Assembly (NCBI RefSeq): GCF_000968015.1
Contig: NZ_LACH01000007.1
Span: 1-64,000, forward strand
From: Pseudomonas fluorescens
Lineage (GTDB): Bacteria > Pseudomonadota > Gammaproteobacteria > Pseudomonadales > Pseudomonadaceae
Direction: 5' to 3'
Length of the DNA stretch: 64,000 nt
The position numbers and the translations under genes are program-made. The notes beneath the pieces are model-generated. The model did not search any database, was not told the origin of the DNA, and saw only the letters and a list, made by a program, of their open reading frames with translations. Positions within the stretch are counted from its first letter, which is position 1. The number at the start of each line of letters is the position of its first letter. Below are positions 26,782-36,900 of the stretch, one piece after another.

Positions 26782-27848
26782 GGCAATTCCTTATTGTGGT
26801 GTTGGCGACGCCAGGCGCGCAGCGACGTGAACAGAAAAAACGCCACCAGCGCCGGCAGGACAAAAAACAGCATCAGGTGTTCAAGCTTGCCGGCCAGCGG
26901 CATGCCGGTGGTGAACGACACCACGTGCAGACCGTAAGCCAGGTACAAACCCAAGAACAGCAGACCTTCGGCGCGGGTCACCCGGTAGCCGGAATAGAAC
27001 GCCGGCAGACACAACGTCGCGACGCCGAGCATCACTGGCAAGTCGAAATCCAGGGCGTTGGGCGATACCGACAACGGCGATGGCGCGATCAACGCGGTGA
27101 AGCCCAGCACGCCCAAGAGGTTGAACAGGTTGCTGCCGATCACGTTGCCCACGGCGATGTCGCGTTGACCGCGCAAGGCGGCGATCAACGAGGTCGCCAG
27201 TTCCGGCAGGGAGGTGCTGACCGCGACGATGGTCAGGCCGATGATCCGCTCCGACAATCCCAGATCGGTCGCGACAGAAACCGCCGCGCCCAACAGCAAG
27301 TGCCCGGCGTAGACCAGCATTGCCAAACCCACGGCGATCATCAGCAGACTGCTGAGCCATGGTGCTTGCGGGACTTCGTGGGTCGTCGATTGCGGGCGGG
27401 TCGAGTGCCGCGACTGGCGCAGCAACAGGCCCAGATAAAGGGCCAGTGCCGCGAGCAGCACCACGCCATCGACGCGGGTCAGTTCTTCGTTCCACGCCAA
27501 GACGAACACCAGCAGGCTGGCGCCGATCATCAGCGGAATATCCAGGCGTACCAGTTGTCGTGAAACCCGCAACGGGATGATCAGCGCCGAGAGCCCGAGG
27601 GTGACGAGGATGTTGAAGATGCTACTGCCGATCACGCTGCCGACGGCGATGTCGGCGTTCTGCGCCAATGTAGCTTGCAGGCTCACTGCCATCTGCGGTG
27701 CGCTGCTGCCGAGGGCGACGATGGTCAGGCCGATAATCAGCGGTCGTACATGCAAGCGTGCGGCGAGGCGCACAGCGGCGCGCACCATCAGCTCGGCACC
27801 GGCGATCAGCAACAGCAAGCCGCTGAGCAATTCAATCACGCTGATCAA
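26778..27848 (-). CDS. CaCA-family cation exchanger, YrbG-like, with altered first alpha repeat
   Basis: This 356-residue inner-membrane protein has two internal repeats, each with an alpha motif: GLTIVALGSSAPQMAVSLQA (residues about 40-59) and GLTIVAVSTSLPELATSLIA in the second half, each followed by GSVIGSSIFNIL or GNVIGSNLFNLL. It should exchange Ca2+ (or another cation) for Na+ or H+. In the first repeat the usual ion-binding Glu is Gln52, while the second keeps Glu. That could change ion selectivity or stoichiometry. The substrate is unproven. The last C-terminal segment (HLMLFFVLPALVAFFLF) is an extra hydrophobic helix. Confidence 0.85.
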   Translation of the reverse strand: MISVIELLSGLLLLIAGAELMVRAAVRLAARLHVRPLIIGLTIVALGSSAPQMAVSLQATLAQNADIAVGSVIGSSIFNILVTLGLSALIIPLRVSRQLVRLDIPLMIGASLLVFVLAWNEELTRVDGVVLLAALALYLGLLLRQSRHSTRPQSTTHEVPQAPWLSSLLMIAVGLAMLVYAGHLLLGAAVSVATDLGLSERIIGLTIVAVSTSLPELATSLIAALRGQRDIAVGNVIGSNLFNLLGVLGFTALIAPSPLSVSPNALDFDLPVMLGVATLCLPAFYSGYRVTRAEGLLFLGLYLAYGLHVVSFTTGMPLAGKLEHLMLFFVLPALVAFFLFTSLRAWRRQHHNKELP

Positions 27849-27889
27849 GGGTAAATCGGCAAGTCCGAAAATGGTCAGCGCTCCATCTA

Positions 27890-28264
27890 TCAGTCGTCGA
27901 GGGCTTGCACGCGAACCTTCGCGGTGCCGCTTCTGAGCATACCCAGTTGTTCGGCCGCTTCATGTGAAACATCGATCAGACGCCCACGGGTGTGCGGCCC
28001 GCGATCGTTGATGCGCACTACACAGGACTTGTCGTTGTTCAGATTGGTGACCTTCACCCGAGTGCCGAAGGGCAGCTGGCGATGGGCAGCGGTCAGGGAA
28101 TTCTTGTTGAAACGCTCGCCGCTGGCGGTGCGTTTACCTTGGTGTTTGGCGCCGTAATACGAAGCAACGCCGGTCTTGTCATAGCCGTGTGGATCGATGA
28201 CATCGGTGCTGGCGCAACCGGCCAGCAGAGAGAGCAGGGCACAGGCACAGAGGATGTGTTTCAT
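27890..28264 (-). CDS. RlpA-like double-psi beta-barrel lipoprotein
   Basis: This 124-residue lipoprotein has a signal ending in the lipobox LLAGCAS, so it should be anchored by Cys near residue 17. The rest is a single RlpA/DPBB domain: GVASYYGAKHQGKRTASGERF, LTAAHRQLPFGTRVKVTN and VVRINDRGPHTRGRLIDVS. RlpA in P. aeruginosa is a lytic transglycosylase that cuts denuded glycan. This shorter protein has the catalytic Asp-containing NDRGP motif but no SPOR domain, so it is a small RlpA relative rather than RlpA itself. The start at 28264 (MKHILCACALLSLL) begins the signal peptide. Confidence 0.85.
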   Translation of the reverse strand: MKHILCACALLSLLAGCASTDVIDPHGYDKTGVASYYGAKHQGKRTASGERFNKNSLTAAHRQLPFGTRVKVTNLNNDKSCVVRINDRGPHTRGRLIDVSHEAAEQLGMLRSGTAKVRVQALDD

Positions 28265-28287
28265 TTTAAAGCCCCCCAAAAAACAAA

Positions 28288-28376
28288 TGTGGGAGCGAGC
28301 TTGCTCGCGATGGCGTCCTGACAGTCAACCTATTGCTGAATGCCGAACCGCTATCGCGAGCAAGCTCGCTCCCACA
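28288..28376. repeat. REP pair (inverted, 24-bp arms)
   Basis: TGTGGGAGCGAGCTTGCTCG... (28288-28311) and its exact complement (28353-28376) lie between gatB and the RlpA-like gene. Confidence 0.92.
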
Positions 28377-28414
28377 GGGAATGGAGCCAGTTTTGAGTGC
28401 TGGCTCCATTCTCA

Positions 28415-29860
28415 TCAGCCTTCGAGCTTGCTTTTCAGCAGTTCGTTGACCTGTTGCGGGTTGGCCTTGCCTTTGGAGGCTTTCATGGCCTGGCCGACGA
28501 AGAAGCCGAACATCTTGCCGCGTTTGGCTTCGTCTGCCGCGCGGTATTGTTCAACCTGTTCGGCATTGGCCGCGAGCATCTCGTCCAACACTGCCGAGAT
28601 CGCGCCCGTGTCGGTCACTTGCTTCAAGCCGCGCTTGTCGATGATCTCGTCCGCGCTGCCTTCGCCGTTGGCCATGGCTTCAAACACCACCTTGGCGATC
28701 TTGCCGGAGATGGTGTTGTCGGTGATGCGCAGCAGCATGCCGCCCAGTTGCTCGGCCGAGACCGGCGACTGATCGATGTCCAGGCCCTGTTTGTTCAACA
28801 GACTGCCCAATTCAACCATCACCCAGTTGGCCGCCAGCTTGGCGTCGCCGCCGATGCTCACGACTTTCTCGAAGTAATCGGCTTGCTCGCGGCTGGTGGC
28901 CAGGACGCTGGCGTCGTAGACCGACAGACCGAACTGCGCCTGGAAGCGCTCGCGTTTCTGCGGCGGCAATTCCGGCAGGGTGGCGCGTACGTCGTCGAGG
29001 AACGAGTTTTCGATGACGACTGGCAGCAGGTCTGGATCGGGGAAGTAACGGTAGTCGTTGGCTTCCTCTTTGCTGCGCATCGGACGGGTTTCGTCCTTGT
29101 TCGGATCGTACAGACGAGTCTGTTGGATCACCTTGCCGCCGTCTTCGATCAATTCGATCTGACGCTGCACTTCGGTGTTGATCGCCTTCTCGATGAAACG
29201 GAACGAGTTGACGTTCTTGATCTCGCAGCGCGTGCCGAATTCAACCTGGCCTTTCGGACGGATCGACACGTTGCAGTCGCAACGCAGCGAGCCTTCGGCC
29301 ATGTTGCCGTCGCAAATGCCCAGGTAGCGAACCAGTGCGTGGACAGCCTTGACGTAAGCCACGGCTTCCTTGGCGCTGCGCATGTCCGGCTCGGAAACGA
29401 TTTCCAGCAGCGGCGTGCCGGCGCGGTTCAGGTCGATGCCGGTGGCGCCGCTGAATTCTTCGTGCAGGCTTTTACCGGCGTCTTCTTCCAGGTGCGCGCG
29501 GGTGATGCCGACGCGTTTGACCGTGCCGTCTTCCAGCGCGATGTCCAGGTGGCCTTTGCCGACGATCGGCAATTCCATCTGGCTGATCTGGTAGCCCTTC
29601 GGCAAGTCCGGGTAGAAATAGTTTTTACGGGCGAACACGTTGTGCTGGCCGATCTCGGCATCGATGGCCAGACCGAACATCACCGCCATGCGCACCGCTT
29701 CCTGGTTCAGCACCGGCAATACGCCGGGCATACCGAGGTCAACCAGGCTGGCCTGGGTGTTCGGCTCGGAACCGAAAGTGGTGGAGCTACCGGAAAAGAT
29801 TTTCGACCGGGTGGTGAGCTGGGTGTGAATCTCCAGCCCGATCACGACTTCCCATTGCAT
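28415..29860 (-). CDS. gatB: Asp-tRNA(Asn)/Glu-tRNA(Gln) amidotransferase subunit B
   Basis: This 481-residue subunit opens with [15 protein letters not shown] and has [17 protein letters not shown], the conserved GatB catalytic domain with [12 protein letters not shown], and the C-terminal YqeY-like tail (residues about 330-481). GatB activates the tRNA-bound Asp/Glu and uses ammonia channelled from GatA. The operon order gatC-gatA-gatB is kept, with 10 bases between gatA and gatB. The REP pair follows its stop. Confidence 0.97.
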   Translation of the reverse strand: MQWEVVIGLEIHTQLTTRSKIFSGSSTTFGSEPNTQASLVDLGMPGVLPVLNQEAVRMAVMFGLAIDAEIGQHNVFARKNYFYPDLPKGYQISQMELPIVGKGHLDIALEDGTVKRVGITRAHLEEDAGKSLHEEFSGATGIDLNRAGTPLLEIVSEPDMRSAKEAVAYVKAVHALVRYLGICDGNMAEGSLRCDCNVSIRPKGQVEFGTRCEIKNVNSFRFIEKAINTEVQRQIELIEDGGKVIQQTRLYDPNKDETRPMRSKEEANDYRYFPDPDLLPVVIENSFLDDVRATLPELPPQKRERFQAQFGLSVYDASVLATSREQADYFEKVVSIGGDAKLAANWVMVELGSLLNKQGLDIDQSPVSAEQLGGMLLRITDNTISGKIAKVVFEAMANGEGSADEIIDKRGLKQVTDTGAISAVLDEMLAANAEQVEQYRAADEAKRGKMFGFFVGQAMKASKGKANPQQVNELLKSKLEG

Positions 29861-29870
29861 GTGTTTCTCC

Positions 29871-31322
29871 TCAGAAGCCGGTTGGGGTGCGGGTGTGCCA
29901 GTCAGTGTTCAACTGATACTGGTGCGCAACGTTGAGCAAACGGCCTTCCTGGAAATACGGGGCGAGCAATTGCACGCCGACCGGCAGACCATCGACAAAA
30001 CCGGCTGGCATGGACAAGCCCGGCAGACCGGCGAGGTTGGCGGTGATGGTGTAGACGTCTTCCAGGTACGCAGCAACCGGGTCGCTGCTCTTGGCGCCGA
30101 GCTTCCAGGCCGGGTTCGGCGTGGTTGGGCCGAGGATGATGTCGACCTCATTGAAGGCAGCCATGAAGTCGTTCTTCACCAAACGGCGAATCTTCTGCGC
30201 CTTCAGGTAGTAAGCGTCGTAGTAACCGGCGGACAACGCGTAGGCACCGACCATGATCCGGCGCTGCACTTCAGGCCCGAAGCCTTCGCCACGGGAACGC
30301 TTGTACAGGTCGATCAGGTTTTTCGGGTCTTCGCAGCGATGGCCGAAACGTACGCCGTCAAAACGCGACAGGTTGGAAGACGCTTCTGCCGGGGCGATCA
30401 CGTAGTAGGCCGGGATCGCGTGCTGCATGTTCGGCAGGCTGATTTCCTTGATCACGGCACCGAGCTTTTTCAGCTCTTCGACGCTGGCCATGACCAGGTC
30501 GGCGATACGCGGGTCGAGACCGGCGCTGAAGTATTCCTTCGGCACGCCGATGCGCAGGCCTTGCAGCGAACCGTTGAGGCTGGCGCTGTAATCAGGCACG
30601 GGCTCGTCGATGCTAGTGGAGTCTTGCGGGTCGAAACCGGCCATGCCTTGCAGCAGGATGGCGCAGTCTTCGGCCGTGCGCGCCAATGGGCCGCCCTGAT
30701 CGAGACTGGAGGCGTAAGCGATCATGCCCCAGCGCGAAACGCGACCGTACGTCGGTTTCAGACCGGTCAGGTTGGTAAACGCGGCCGGCTGACGGATAGA
30801 ACCGCCGGTGTCGGTGGCAGTGGCGGCCGGCAACAGACGAGCGGCAACGGCCGCAGCCGAACCACCGGACGAACCGCCGGGCACGTGTTCCAGGTTCCAC
30901 GGGTTTTTCACGGCGCCGTAGTAGCTCGACTCGTTGGCCGAACCCATGGCGAATTCGTCCATGTTGGTCTTGCCCAGGGTCACGGCACCCGCGGCGGCCA
31001 GCTTGGCGACCACGGTGGCGTCGTACGGTGCTTTAAAGTTGTCGAGCATCTTCGAGCCGCAGCTGGTGCGGATGCCTTGGGTGCAAAACAGGTCTTTGTG
31101 GGCGATCGGCGCACCGAGCAGGGCGCCGCTCTCACCATTGGCCCGGCGTGCGTCAGCGGCTTTCGCCTGCTGGAGCGCCAGGTCTTCGGTGAGGCTGATG
31201 AAACTGTTGAGCTGCGGATCGAGCTGGGCGATGCGCGCCAGCAGGACTTTGGTCAGCTCTTCGGAAGAAAACTTTTTATCGGCGAGTCCGCGGGCGATCT
31301 CGGCCAGAGTCAATTGATGCAT
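29871..31322 (-). CDS. gatA: Asp-tRNA(Asn)/Glu-tRNA(Gln) amidotransferase subunit A
   Basis: This 483-residue amidase-signature enzyme hydrolyses glutamine to supply ammonia to GatB. The Lys-Ser-Ser triad is visible: Lys in [11 protein letters not shown], and the two serines in the [17 protein letters not shown] and [12 protein letters not shown] segments. It supports indirect charging of Asn and/or Gln tRNA in a pseudomonad. It follows gatC by 16 bases in one operon. Confidence 0.97.
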   Translation of the reverse strand: MHQLTLAEIARGLADKKFSSEELTKVLLARIAQLDPQLNSFISLTEDLALQQAKAADARRANGESGALLGAPIAHKDLFCTQGIRTSCGSKMLDNFKAPYDATVVAKLAAAGAVTLGKTNMDEFAMGSANESSYYGAVKNPWNLEHVPGGSSGGSAAAVAARLLPAATATDTGGSIRQPAAFTNLTGLKPTYGRVSRWGMIAYASSLDQGGPLARTAEDCAILLQGMAGFDPQDSTSIDEPVPDYSASLNGSLQGLRIGVPKEYFSAGLDPRIADLVMASVEELKKLGAVIKEISLPNMQHAIPAYYVIAPAEASSNLSRFDGVRFGHRCEDPKNLIDLYKRSRGEGFGPEVQRRIMVGAYALSAGYYDAYYLKAQKIRRLVKNDFMAAFNEVDIILGPTTPNPAWKLGAKSSDPVAAYLEDVYTITANLAGLPGLSMPAGFVDGLPVGVQLLAPYFQEGRLLNVAHQYQLNTDWHTRTPTGF

Positions 31323-31338
31323 TGCAGGCTCTTTCCCT

Positions 31339-31626
31339 TTAGTCGATGACTTTCGGAACCAGGTACAGGCCGTTTTCGACCGCTGGTGCGATGGACTGAT
31401 AGGCCTCGCGATGATTGGTCTCGGTCACGACGTCTGCACGCAGGCGCTGGCTGGCTTCCAGTGGATGGGCGAGCGGCTCGATACCGTCGGTATTGACCGC
31501 CTGCATTTCGTCGACCAGCCCCAGAATGCTGTTCAGGGCCGAAGTGATGTGTGGAAGATCGGCATCATTAAGGCCAAGACAGGCCAGATGAGCGATTTTT
31601 TCCACGTCGGAGCGTTCAAGCGTCAT
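31339..31626 (-). CDS. gatC: Asp-tRNA(Asn)/Glu-tRNA(Gln) amidotransferase subunit C
   Basis: This 95-residue protein matches Gat[46 protein letters not shown] and LYLVPKVID at the end. It wraps around GatA and GatB and holds the complex together. It is the first gene of gatCAB and is divergent from mreB across a 214-base intergenic region that must hold both promoters. Confidence 0.96.
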   Translation of the reverse strand: MTLERSDVEKIAHLACLGLNDADLPHITSALNSILGLVDEMQAVNTDGIEPLAHPLEASQRLRADVVTETNHREAYQSIAPAVENGLYLVPKVID

Positions 31627-31828
31627 GGGATTCTCCAGTGGAAGGAAAACAGAACGGATGCTATCCGTGTGTTAGATTGTCGGAACACTACCGCATTTCT
31701 ACGGTCATAAGGCCGCGATTGTGGGGGTTGGTGCACAGAAAAGCGGCCAATTTAACATATTGGCGCCTTGCCCAAAATCCCTGTCGTTGTTAGAGTTTGC
31801 CGCACTTTTTTACCCACGCGTTGCCTAG

Positions 31829-32878
<1,050 letters not shown>

Positions 32879-32910
32879 TTTCGCCCGACGCCTCTTTGCT
32901 GTTGGCGCGC

Positions 32911-32934
32911 AGGCAGCACTTTGCAGTGCTGCCT
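32911..32934 (+). terminator. Stem-loop between mreB and mreC
   Basis: AGGCAGCACT-TTGC-AGTGCTGCCT is a perfect 10-bp hairpin without an immediate T-run. It probably causes partial termination or protects the mreB mRNA 3' end. Confidence 0.6.
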
Positions 32935-33020
32935 GTTGGCGTTTATCTTCTGTCAGTCTGCATCCAGGCCGGTTTGATGCCGTATGAATAAAGAGAACAT
33001 TTGCCTGGGAGGAGCGGCTT

Positions 33021-34178
33021 ATTAAACCGCTTTTCACCAAAGGGCCTTCACTGGGCGTGCGCTTGTTGGTGCTGGTCGTGCTATCGGTCGCGCTGATGGT
33101 GGTCGATGCCCGCTTCACACTGCTCAAGCCAGTGCGTAGCCAAATGTCGCTGGTGCTGATGCAGTCTTACTGGATCACCGACCTGCCGCAGCGGCTATGG
33201 CAGGGTGTGGCCAGCCAGTTTGGCAGCCGTACCGAGCTCGTCGCCGAAAACGAAAAACTCAAAACCGAAAACCTGCTGTTGCAGGGCCGCATGCAAAAGC
33301 TTGCCGCCCTCACCGAGCAGAACGTACGGCTGCGCGAGTTGCTCAACTCTTCCGCACTGGTCAACGAGAAGGTCGAAGTGGCCGAGTTGATCGGCATGGA
33401 CCCCAACCCCTTCACTCATCGCATCATCATCAATAAAGGTGAGCGCGACGGTGTGGTCCTCGGTCAGCCGGTGCTCGATGCCCGCGGCCTGATGGGCCAG
33501 GTGGTCGAGTTGATGCCGTACACCTCTCGTGTGCTGCTGCTGACCGACACCACTCACAGCATTCCGGTGCAGGTGAACCGCAACGGCCTACGGGCGATTG
33601 CCAGCGGCACCGGCAACCCGGAACGCCTGGAGCTGCGGCACGTGGCCGATACCGCCGACATTAAAGAAGGCGATCTGCTGGTCAGCTCCGGTTTGGGTCA
33701 GCGGTTCCCGGCGGGTTATCCGGTAGCGACGGTCAAGGAAGTGATTCACGATTCCGGTCAGCCGTTCGCTATTGTGCGCGCCGTGCCGACCGCCGCCTTG
33801 AACCGCAGCCGTTACCTGTTGCTGGTGTTCACCGACGGCCGTACAGCCGAAGAGCGCGCCAACGAAGCCGCCCAGGCTCAAGAAGCCTTGGACCAGCACG
33901 GTGGTGGGCCGATCATTCCAGCGACAGTACCGAAACCTGCCATGGTCCCGGCGGCTGTTGCTGCGCCCGTGGCTCCGGTTGCTCCGACGACTGCCCCTGC
34001 TGCCACAACCCCGCCCAAACCTGTGGCAACTCATTCTGCTCCTGCGAAACCTGCGGCAGGCAAGCCGCCCGCGACGCAACCTGCAGCGGCCAAACCACCG
34101 GCCACGACACCCGCTGCCGCGAAGCCTGCAGCCAAACCGCCTGTCTCTGCGCCGGCTACCACTGGGGGACGAGAATAA
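33021..34178 (+). CDS. mreC: Rod-shape-determining protein MreC, probable ATT start
   Basis: This bitopic inner-membrane protein of about 385 residues scaffolds the elongation machinery. Starting at ATT (33021), the protein opens (M/I)KPLFTKGPSLGVRLLVLVVL, which lines up with E. coli MreC MKPIFSRGPSLQIRL. GGGAGGAG lies about 7 bases upstream. The first conventional start, GTG at 33057, falls at the edge of the membrane helix and has no ribosome site. The coiled-coil (ELVAENEKLKTENLLLQGRMQKL) precedes the MreC beta domains. The last 110 residues or so are Pro/Ala-rich low-complexity sequence (AAKPPATTPAAAKPAAKPP). Its stop overlaps the mreD ATG. Confidence 0.93.
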   Translation: MKPLFTKGPSLGVRLLVLVVLSVALMVVDARFTLLKPVRSQMSLVLMQSYWITDLPQRLWQGVASQFGSRTELVAENEKLKTENLLLQGRMQKLAALTEQNVRLRELLNSSALVNEKVEVAELIGMDPNPFTHRIIINKGERDGVVLGQPVLDARGLMGQVVELMPYTSRVLLLTDTTHSIPVQVNRNGLRAIASGTGNPERLELRHVADTADIKEGDLLVSSGLGQRFPAGYPVATVKEVIHDSGQPFAIVRAVPTAALNRSRYLLLVFTDGRTAEERANEAAQAQEALDQHGGGPIIPATVPKPAMVPAAVAAPVAPVAPTTAPAATTPPKPVATHSAPAKPAAGKPPATQPAAAKPPATTPAAAKPAAKPPVSAPATTGGRE

Positions 34179-34669
34179 TGGTGGGTGCTACTGCCTCCCG
34201 AAACGGCTGGATGGTCTGGCTGACATTCGCCATAGGCATGCTGCTCAGCGTTTCGCCGCTGCCGCAATTCATGGAAATCCTCCGTCCGCTGTGGCTGGCC
34301 TTGCTGCTGGCCTTCTGGGCGTTGGCCATGCCGCAGAAAGTCGGGATGGTCACCGCGTGGTGCCTGGGCCTGGCTGAAGATGTGCTTTATGGCACGCTGC
34401 TGGGCCAGAACGCATTGATCCTGACGCTGATCACATACCTGGTGCTGGCGCTGCAACAACGCCTGCGCATGTTCCCGATGTGGCAACAGAGCCTGGTGAT
34501 CCTGGTGATCTTCGGCCTCGCGCAGCTTGTTCAACTATGGCTCAGCGCCCTGACTGGCAATCGTCAGCCGACGTTGGCGCTGGTCTTGCCGGCACTGGTC
34601 AGCGCATTGCTCTGGCCGTGGATCAGCTACGGTTTGCGCGGTTTGCGTCGACGCTACAAGATCAATTAA
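34178..34669 (+). CDS. mreD: Rod-shape-determining protein MreD
   Basis: This 163-residue, very hydrophobic protein has five to six membrane helices and the MreD pattern [20 protein letters not shown] and [19 protein letters not shown]. It partners MreC in the elongasome. Its ATG overlaps the mreC stop (TAATG), which implies coupled translation. Confidence 0.95.
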   Translation: MVGATASRNGWMVWLTFAIGMLLSVSPLPQFMEILRPLWLALLLAFWALAMPQKVGMVTAWCLGLAEDVLYGTLLGQNALILTLITYLVLALQQRLRMFPMWQQSLVILVIFGLAQLVQLWLSALTGNRQPTLALVLPALVSALLWPWISYGLRGLRRRYKIN

Positions 34670-34713
34670 CTCGGTCAGGCATTTGCCCGCACCTCGACAA
34701 GGGAGATGTCTTG

Positions 34714-35310
34714 ATGAAAATGTTGTACCTCGCCTCAGGCTCGCCGCGTCGGCGTGAACTGCTTACGCAGATCGGCGTGCCGTTCTCCGCCATCAGTGCG
34801 GACATCGATGAAACCCCTTTGGGAAATGAATCCCCTTCGGCCTATGTCGAGCGCCTGGCGCGCGGCAAAGCCGAGGCCGGGCGCGGGACTGTTGTGTCCG
34901 ACACGGATTTTTGCGTGCTGGGCGCCGACACCGCCGTGGTGCTGGACGGAAAAATTCTAGGCAAGCCGGTTGATGAAGCCGAGGCGTGCGCCATGCTTAT
35001 GATGTTGTCCGGGTGTGAACATGAAGTCCTGACGGCGATTGCGGTGCGAGAGGGTGAGCGTTGCGAGTCCCGGGTGGTGAGCAGTCTGGTGCGTTTTCGC
35101 AACATCAGTCGCGATGAGGCGGTGGCTTACTGGGCCAGCGGCGAGCCGCAAGACAAGGCTGGCGGCTACGGCATTCAAGGGCTCGGCGCGGTGTTTGTCG
35201 CCGGGCTCAATGGCAGTTACTCGGCGGTGGTCGGGTTACCGCTGTGCGAAACCGCTGAGCTGCTGGGCCATTTCGGCATACCCTGTTGGCAAACCCTTAA
35301 CGCGCGTTGA
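34714..35310 (+). CDS. maf: Maf-family nucleoside triphosphate pyrophosphatase (YhdE type)
   Basis: This 198-residue protein has the Maf N-terminal motif [27 protein letters not shown], the catalytic [24 protein letters not shown] region and the C-terminal [13 protein letters not shown]. Maf proteins hydrolyse noncanonical or modified dNTPs; the mre-linked copy (YhdE in E. coli) prefers dTTP/UTP. The start at 34714 has GGGAG eight bases upstream. The frame is open far upstream inside mreD, which I discount. Confidence 0.93.
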   Translation: MKMLYLASGSPRRRELLTQIGVPFSAISADIDETPLGNESPSAYVERLARGKAEAGRGTVVSDTDFCVLGADTAVVLDGKILGKPVDEAEACAMLMMLSGCEHEVLTAIAVREGERCESRVVSSLVRFRNISRDEAVAYWASGEPQDKAGGYGIQGLGAVFVAGLNGSYSAVVGLPLCETAELLGHFGIPCWQTLNAR

Positions 35311-35367
35311 GCGTCGTACTGACAAGATGCGGCCATTATCGTGAACATGCCTGAACGAGACCCTGCC

Positions 35368-36825
35368 ATGAGTGAAGAGATCCTGATCAACATCACGCCG
35401 ATGGAATCGCGCGTGGCGGTGGTTGAAAACGGTGTTCTGCAAGAGGTCCACGTCGAGCGCACGCAAAAGCGCGGGATCGTCGGCAACATCTATAAAGGCA
35501 AGGTCGTGCGGGTATTGCCCGGCATGCAGGCGGCATTCGTCGACATCGGACTGGACCGCGCCGCGTTCATTCACGCCTCGGAAATCTCCCTGCGCGAAGG
35601 CCCTGCGGTTGAGAGCATCAGCGCTCTGGTTCATGAAGGCCAGAGCCTGGTGGTGCAAGTCACCAAGGATCCGATCGGCTCAAAAGGCGCACGCCTGACG
35701 ACTCAGTTGTCGATTCCCTCGCGTTATCTGGTGTACATGCCGCGCACTGCACACGTCGGCATTTCGTTGAAGATTGAAGACGAAGCCGAGCGCGAACGTC
35801 TCAAACAAGTGGTCACTGATTGCGTGGCCAAAGAAGGCATCCAGGAGGCCGGTGGCTTCATCCTGCGTACCGCTGCCGAAGGTGCCGGTGCCGATGAAAT
35901 CCTCATGGACATCCGTTACCTGCGTCGTCTCTGGGATCAGATCAACGAGCAGATCAAAACCATCAGCGCGCCGAGTGTGATCTACGAAGACCTCGGCCTG
36001 GCGCTGCGCACCTTGCGTGACCTGGTGAGCCCGAAAATCGAGAAGATCCGGATCGACTCCCGGGAAACCTTCCAGAAAACCACACAGTTCGTCGCCGAGC
36101 TGATGCCAGAAATCGCCGATCGTCTTGAGCATTACCCGGGTGAGCGGCCGATCTTCGACCTGTACGGCGTCGAAGACGAAATCCAGAAAGCCCTGGAGCG
36201 CAAAGTCCCGCTGAAGTCCGGCGGTTACCTGGTGGTCGATCCGGCGGAAGCCATGAGCACCATTGACGTCAACACCGGGGCGTTCGTCGGTCATCGAAAC
36301 CTCGAAGAAACCATCTTCAAGACCAACCTCGAAGCCGCGACCGCCATTGCTCGCCAGCTGCGCCTGCGCAACCTGGGCGGGATCATCATCATCGACTTCA
36401 TCGACATGGAAGATGAAGAGCATCAGCGTCAGGTGCTGCGCACACTCGAGAAGCAACTGGAGCGCGATCACGCCAAGACCAACATCATCGGCATCACCGA
36501 GTTGGGCCTGGTGCAGATGACCCGCAAGCGCACTCGTGAAAGTCTTGAGCAAGTGCTGTGCGAACCGTGCAGCAGCTGTCAGGGTCGCGGCAAGCTCAAG
36601 ACGCCGGAAACCGTTTGCTACGAGATTTTCCGCGAAATCCTCCGGGAAGCTCGCGCCTATCAGGCGGAAGGCTATCGTGTATTGGCAAACCAGAAAGTGG
36701 TCGACCGTTTGCTCGATGAAGAATCGGGGAATGTCGCCGAGCTCGAAGGTTTTATCGGGCGCACCATCCGGTTCCAGGTGGAAACCATGTATTCCCAGGA
36801 ACAATACGACGTGGTGCTGCTCTGA
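35368..36825 (+). CDS. rng: Ribonuclease G
   Basis: This 485-residue endoribonuclease trims the 5' end of 16S rRNA and decays some mRNAs. An S1-like RNA-binding domain at residues about 35-120 holds GIVGNIYKGKVVRVLPGMQAA. The RNase E/G catalytic core has GGYLVVDPAEAMSTIDVNTG and the metal-binding IIIDFIDM. The zinc-link CEPCSSCQGRG is near residue 408. The short length without the RNase E C-terminal scaffold marks it as RNase G. The start at 35368 (MSEEILINITP) matches E. coli Rng. The order mreBCD-maf-rng-yhdP is conserved in gamma-proteobacteria. Confidence 0.96.
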   Translation: MSEEILINITPMESRVAVVENGVLQEVHVERTQKRGIVGNIYKGKVVRVLPGMQAAFVDIGLDRAAFIHASEISLREGPAVESISALVHEGQSLVVQVTKDPIGSKGARLTTQLSIPSRYLVYMPRTAHVGISLKIEDEAERERLKQVVTDCVAKEGIQEAGGFILRTAAEGAGADEILMDIRYLRRLWDQINEQIKTISAPSVIYEDLGLALRTLRDLVSPKIEKIRIDSRETFQKTTQFVAELMPEIADRLEHYPGERPIFDLYGVEDEIQKALERKVPLKSGGYLVVDPAEAMSTIDVNTGAFVGHRNLEETIFKTNLEAATAIARQLRLRNLGGIIIIDFIDMEDEEHQRQVLRTLEKQLERDHAKTNIIGITELGLVQMTRKRTRESLEQVLCEPCSSCQGRGKLKTPETVCYEIFREILREARAYQAEGYRVLANQKVVDRLLDEESGNVAELEGFIGRTIRFQVETMYSQEQYDVVLL

Positions 36826-36900
36826 ATCGCTGTCTTTCAACCCTGTTAGAACGGCTGGCCTCAGCTTTTTGCAGTATTTTTGCCATGGGAGCCAACTGAC

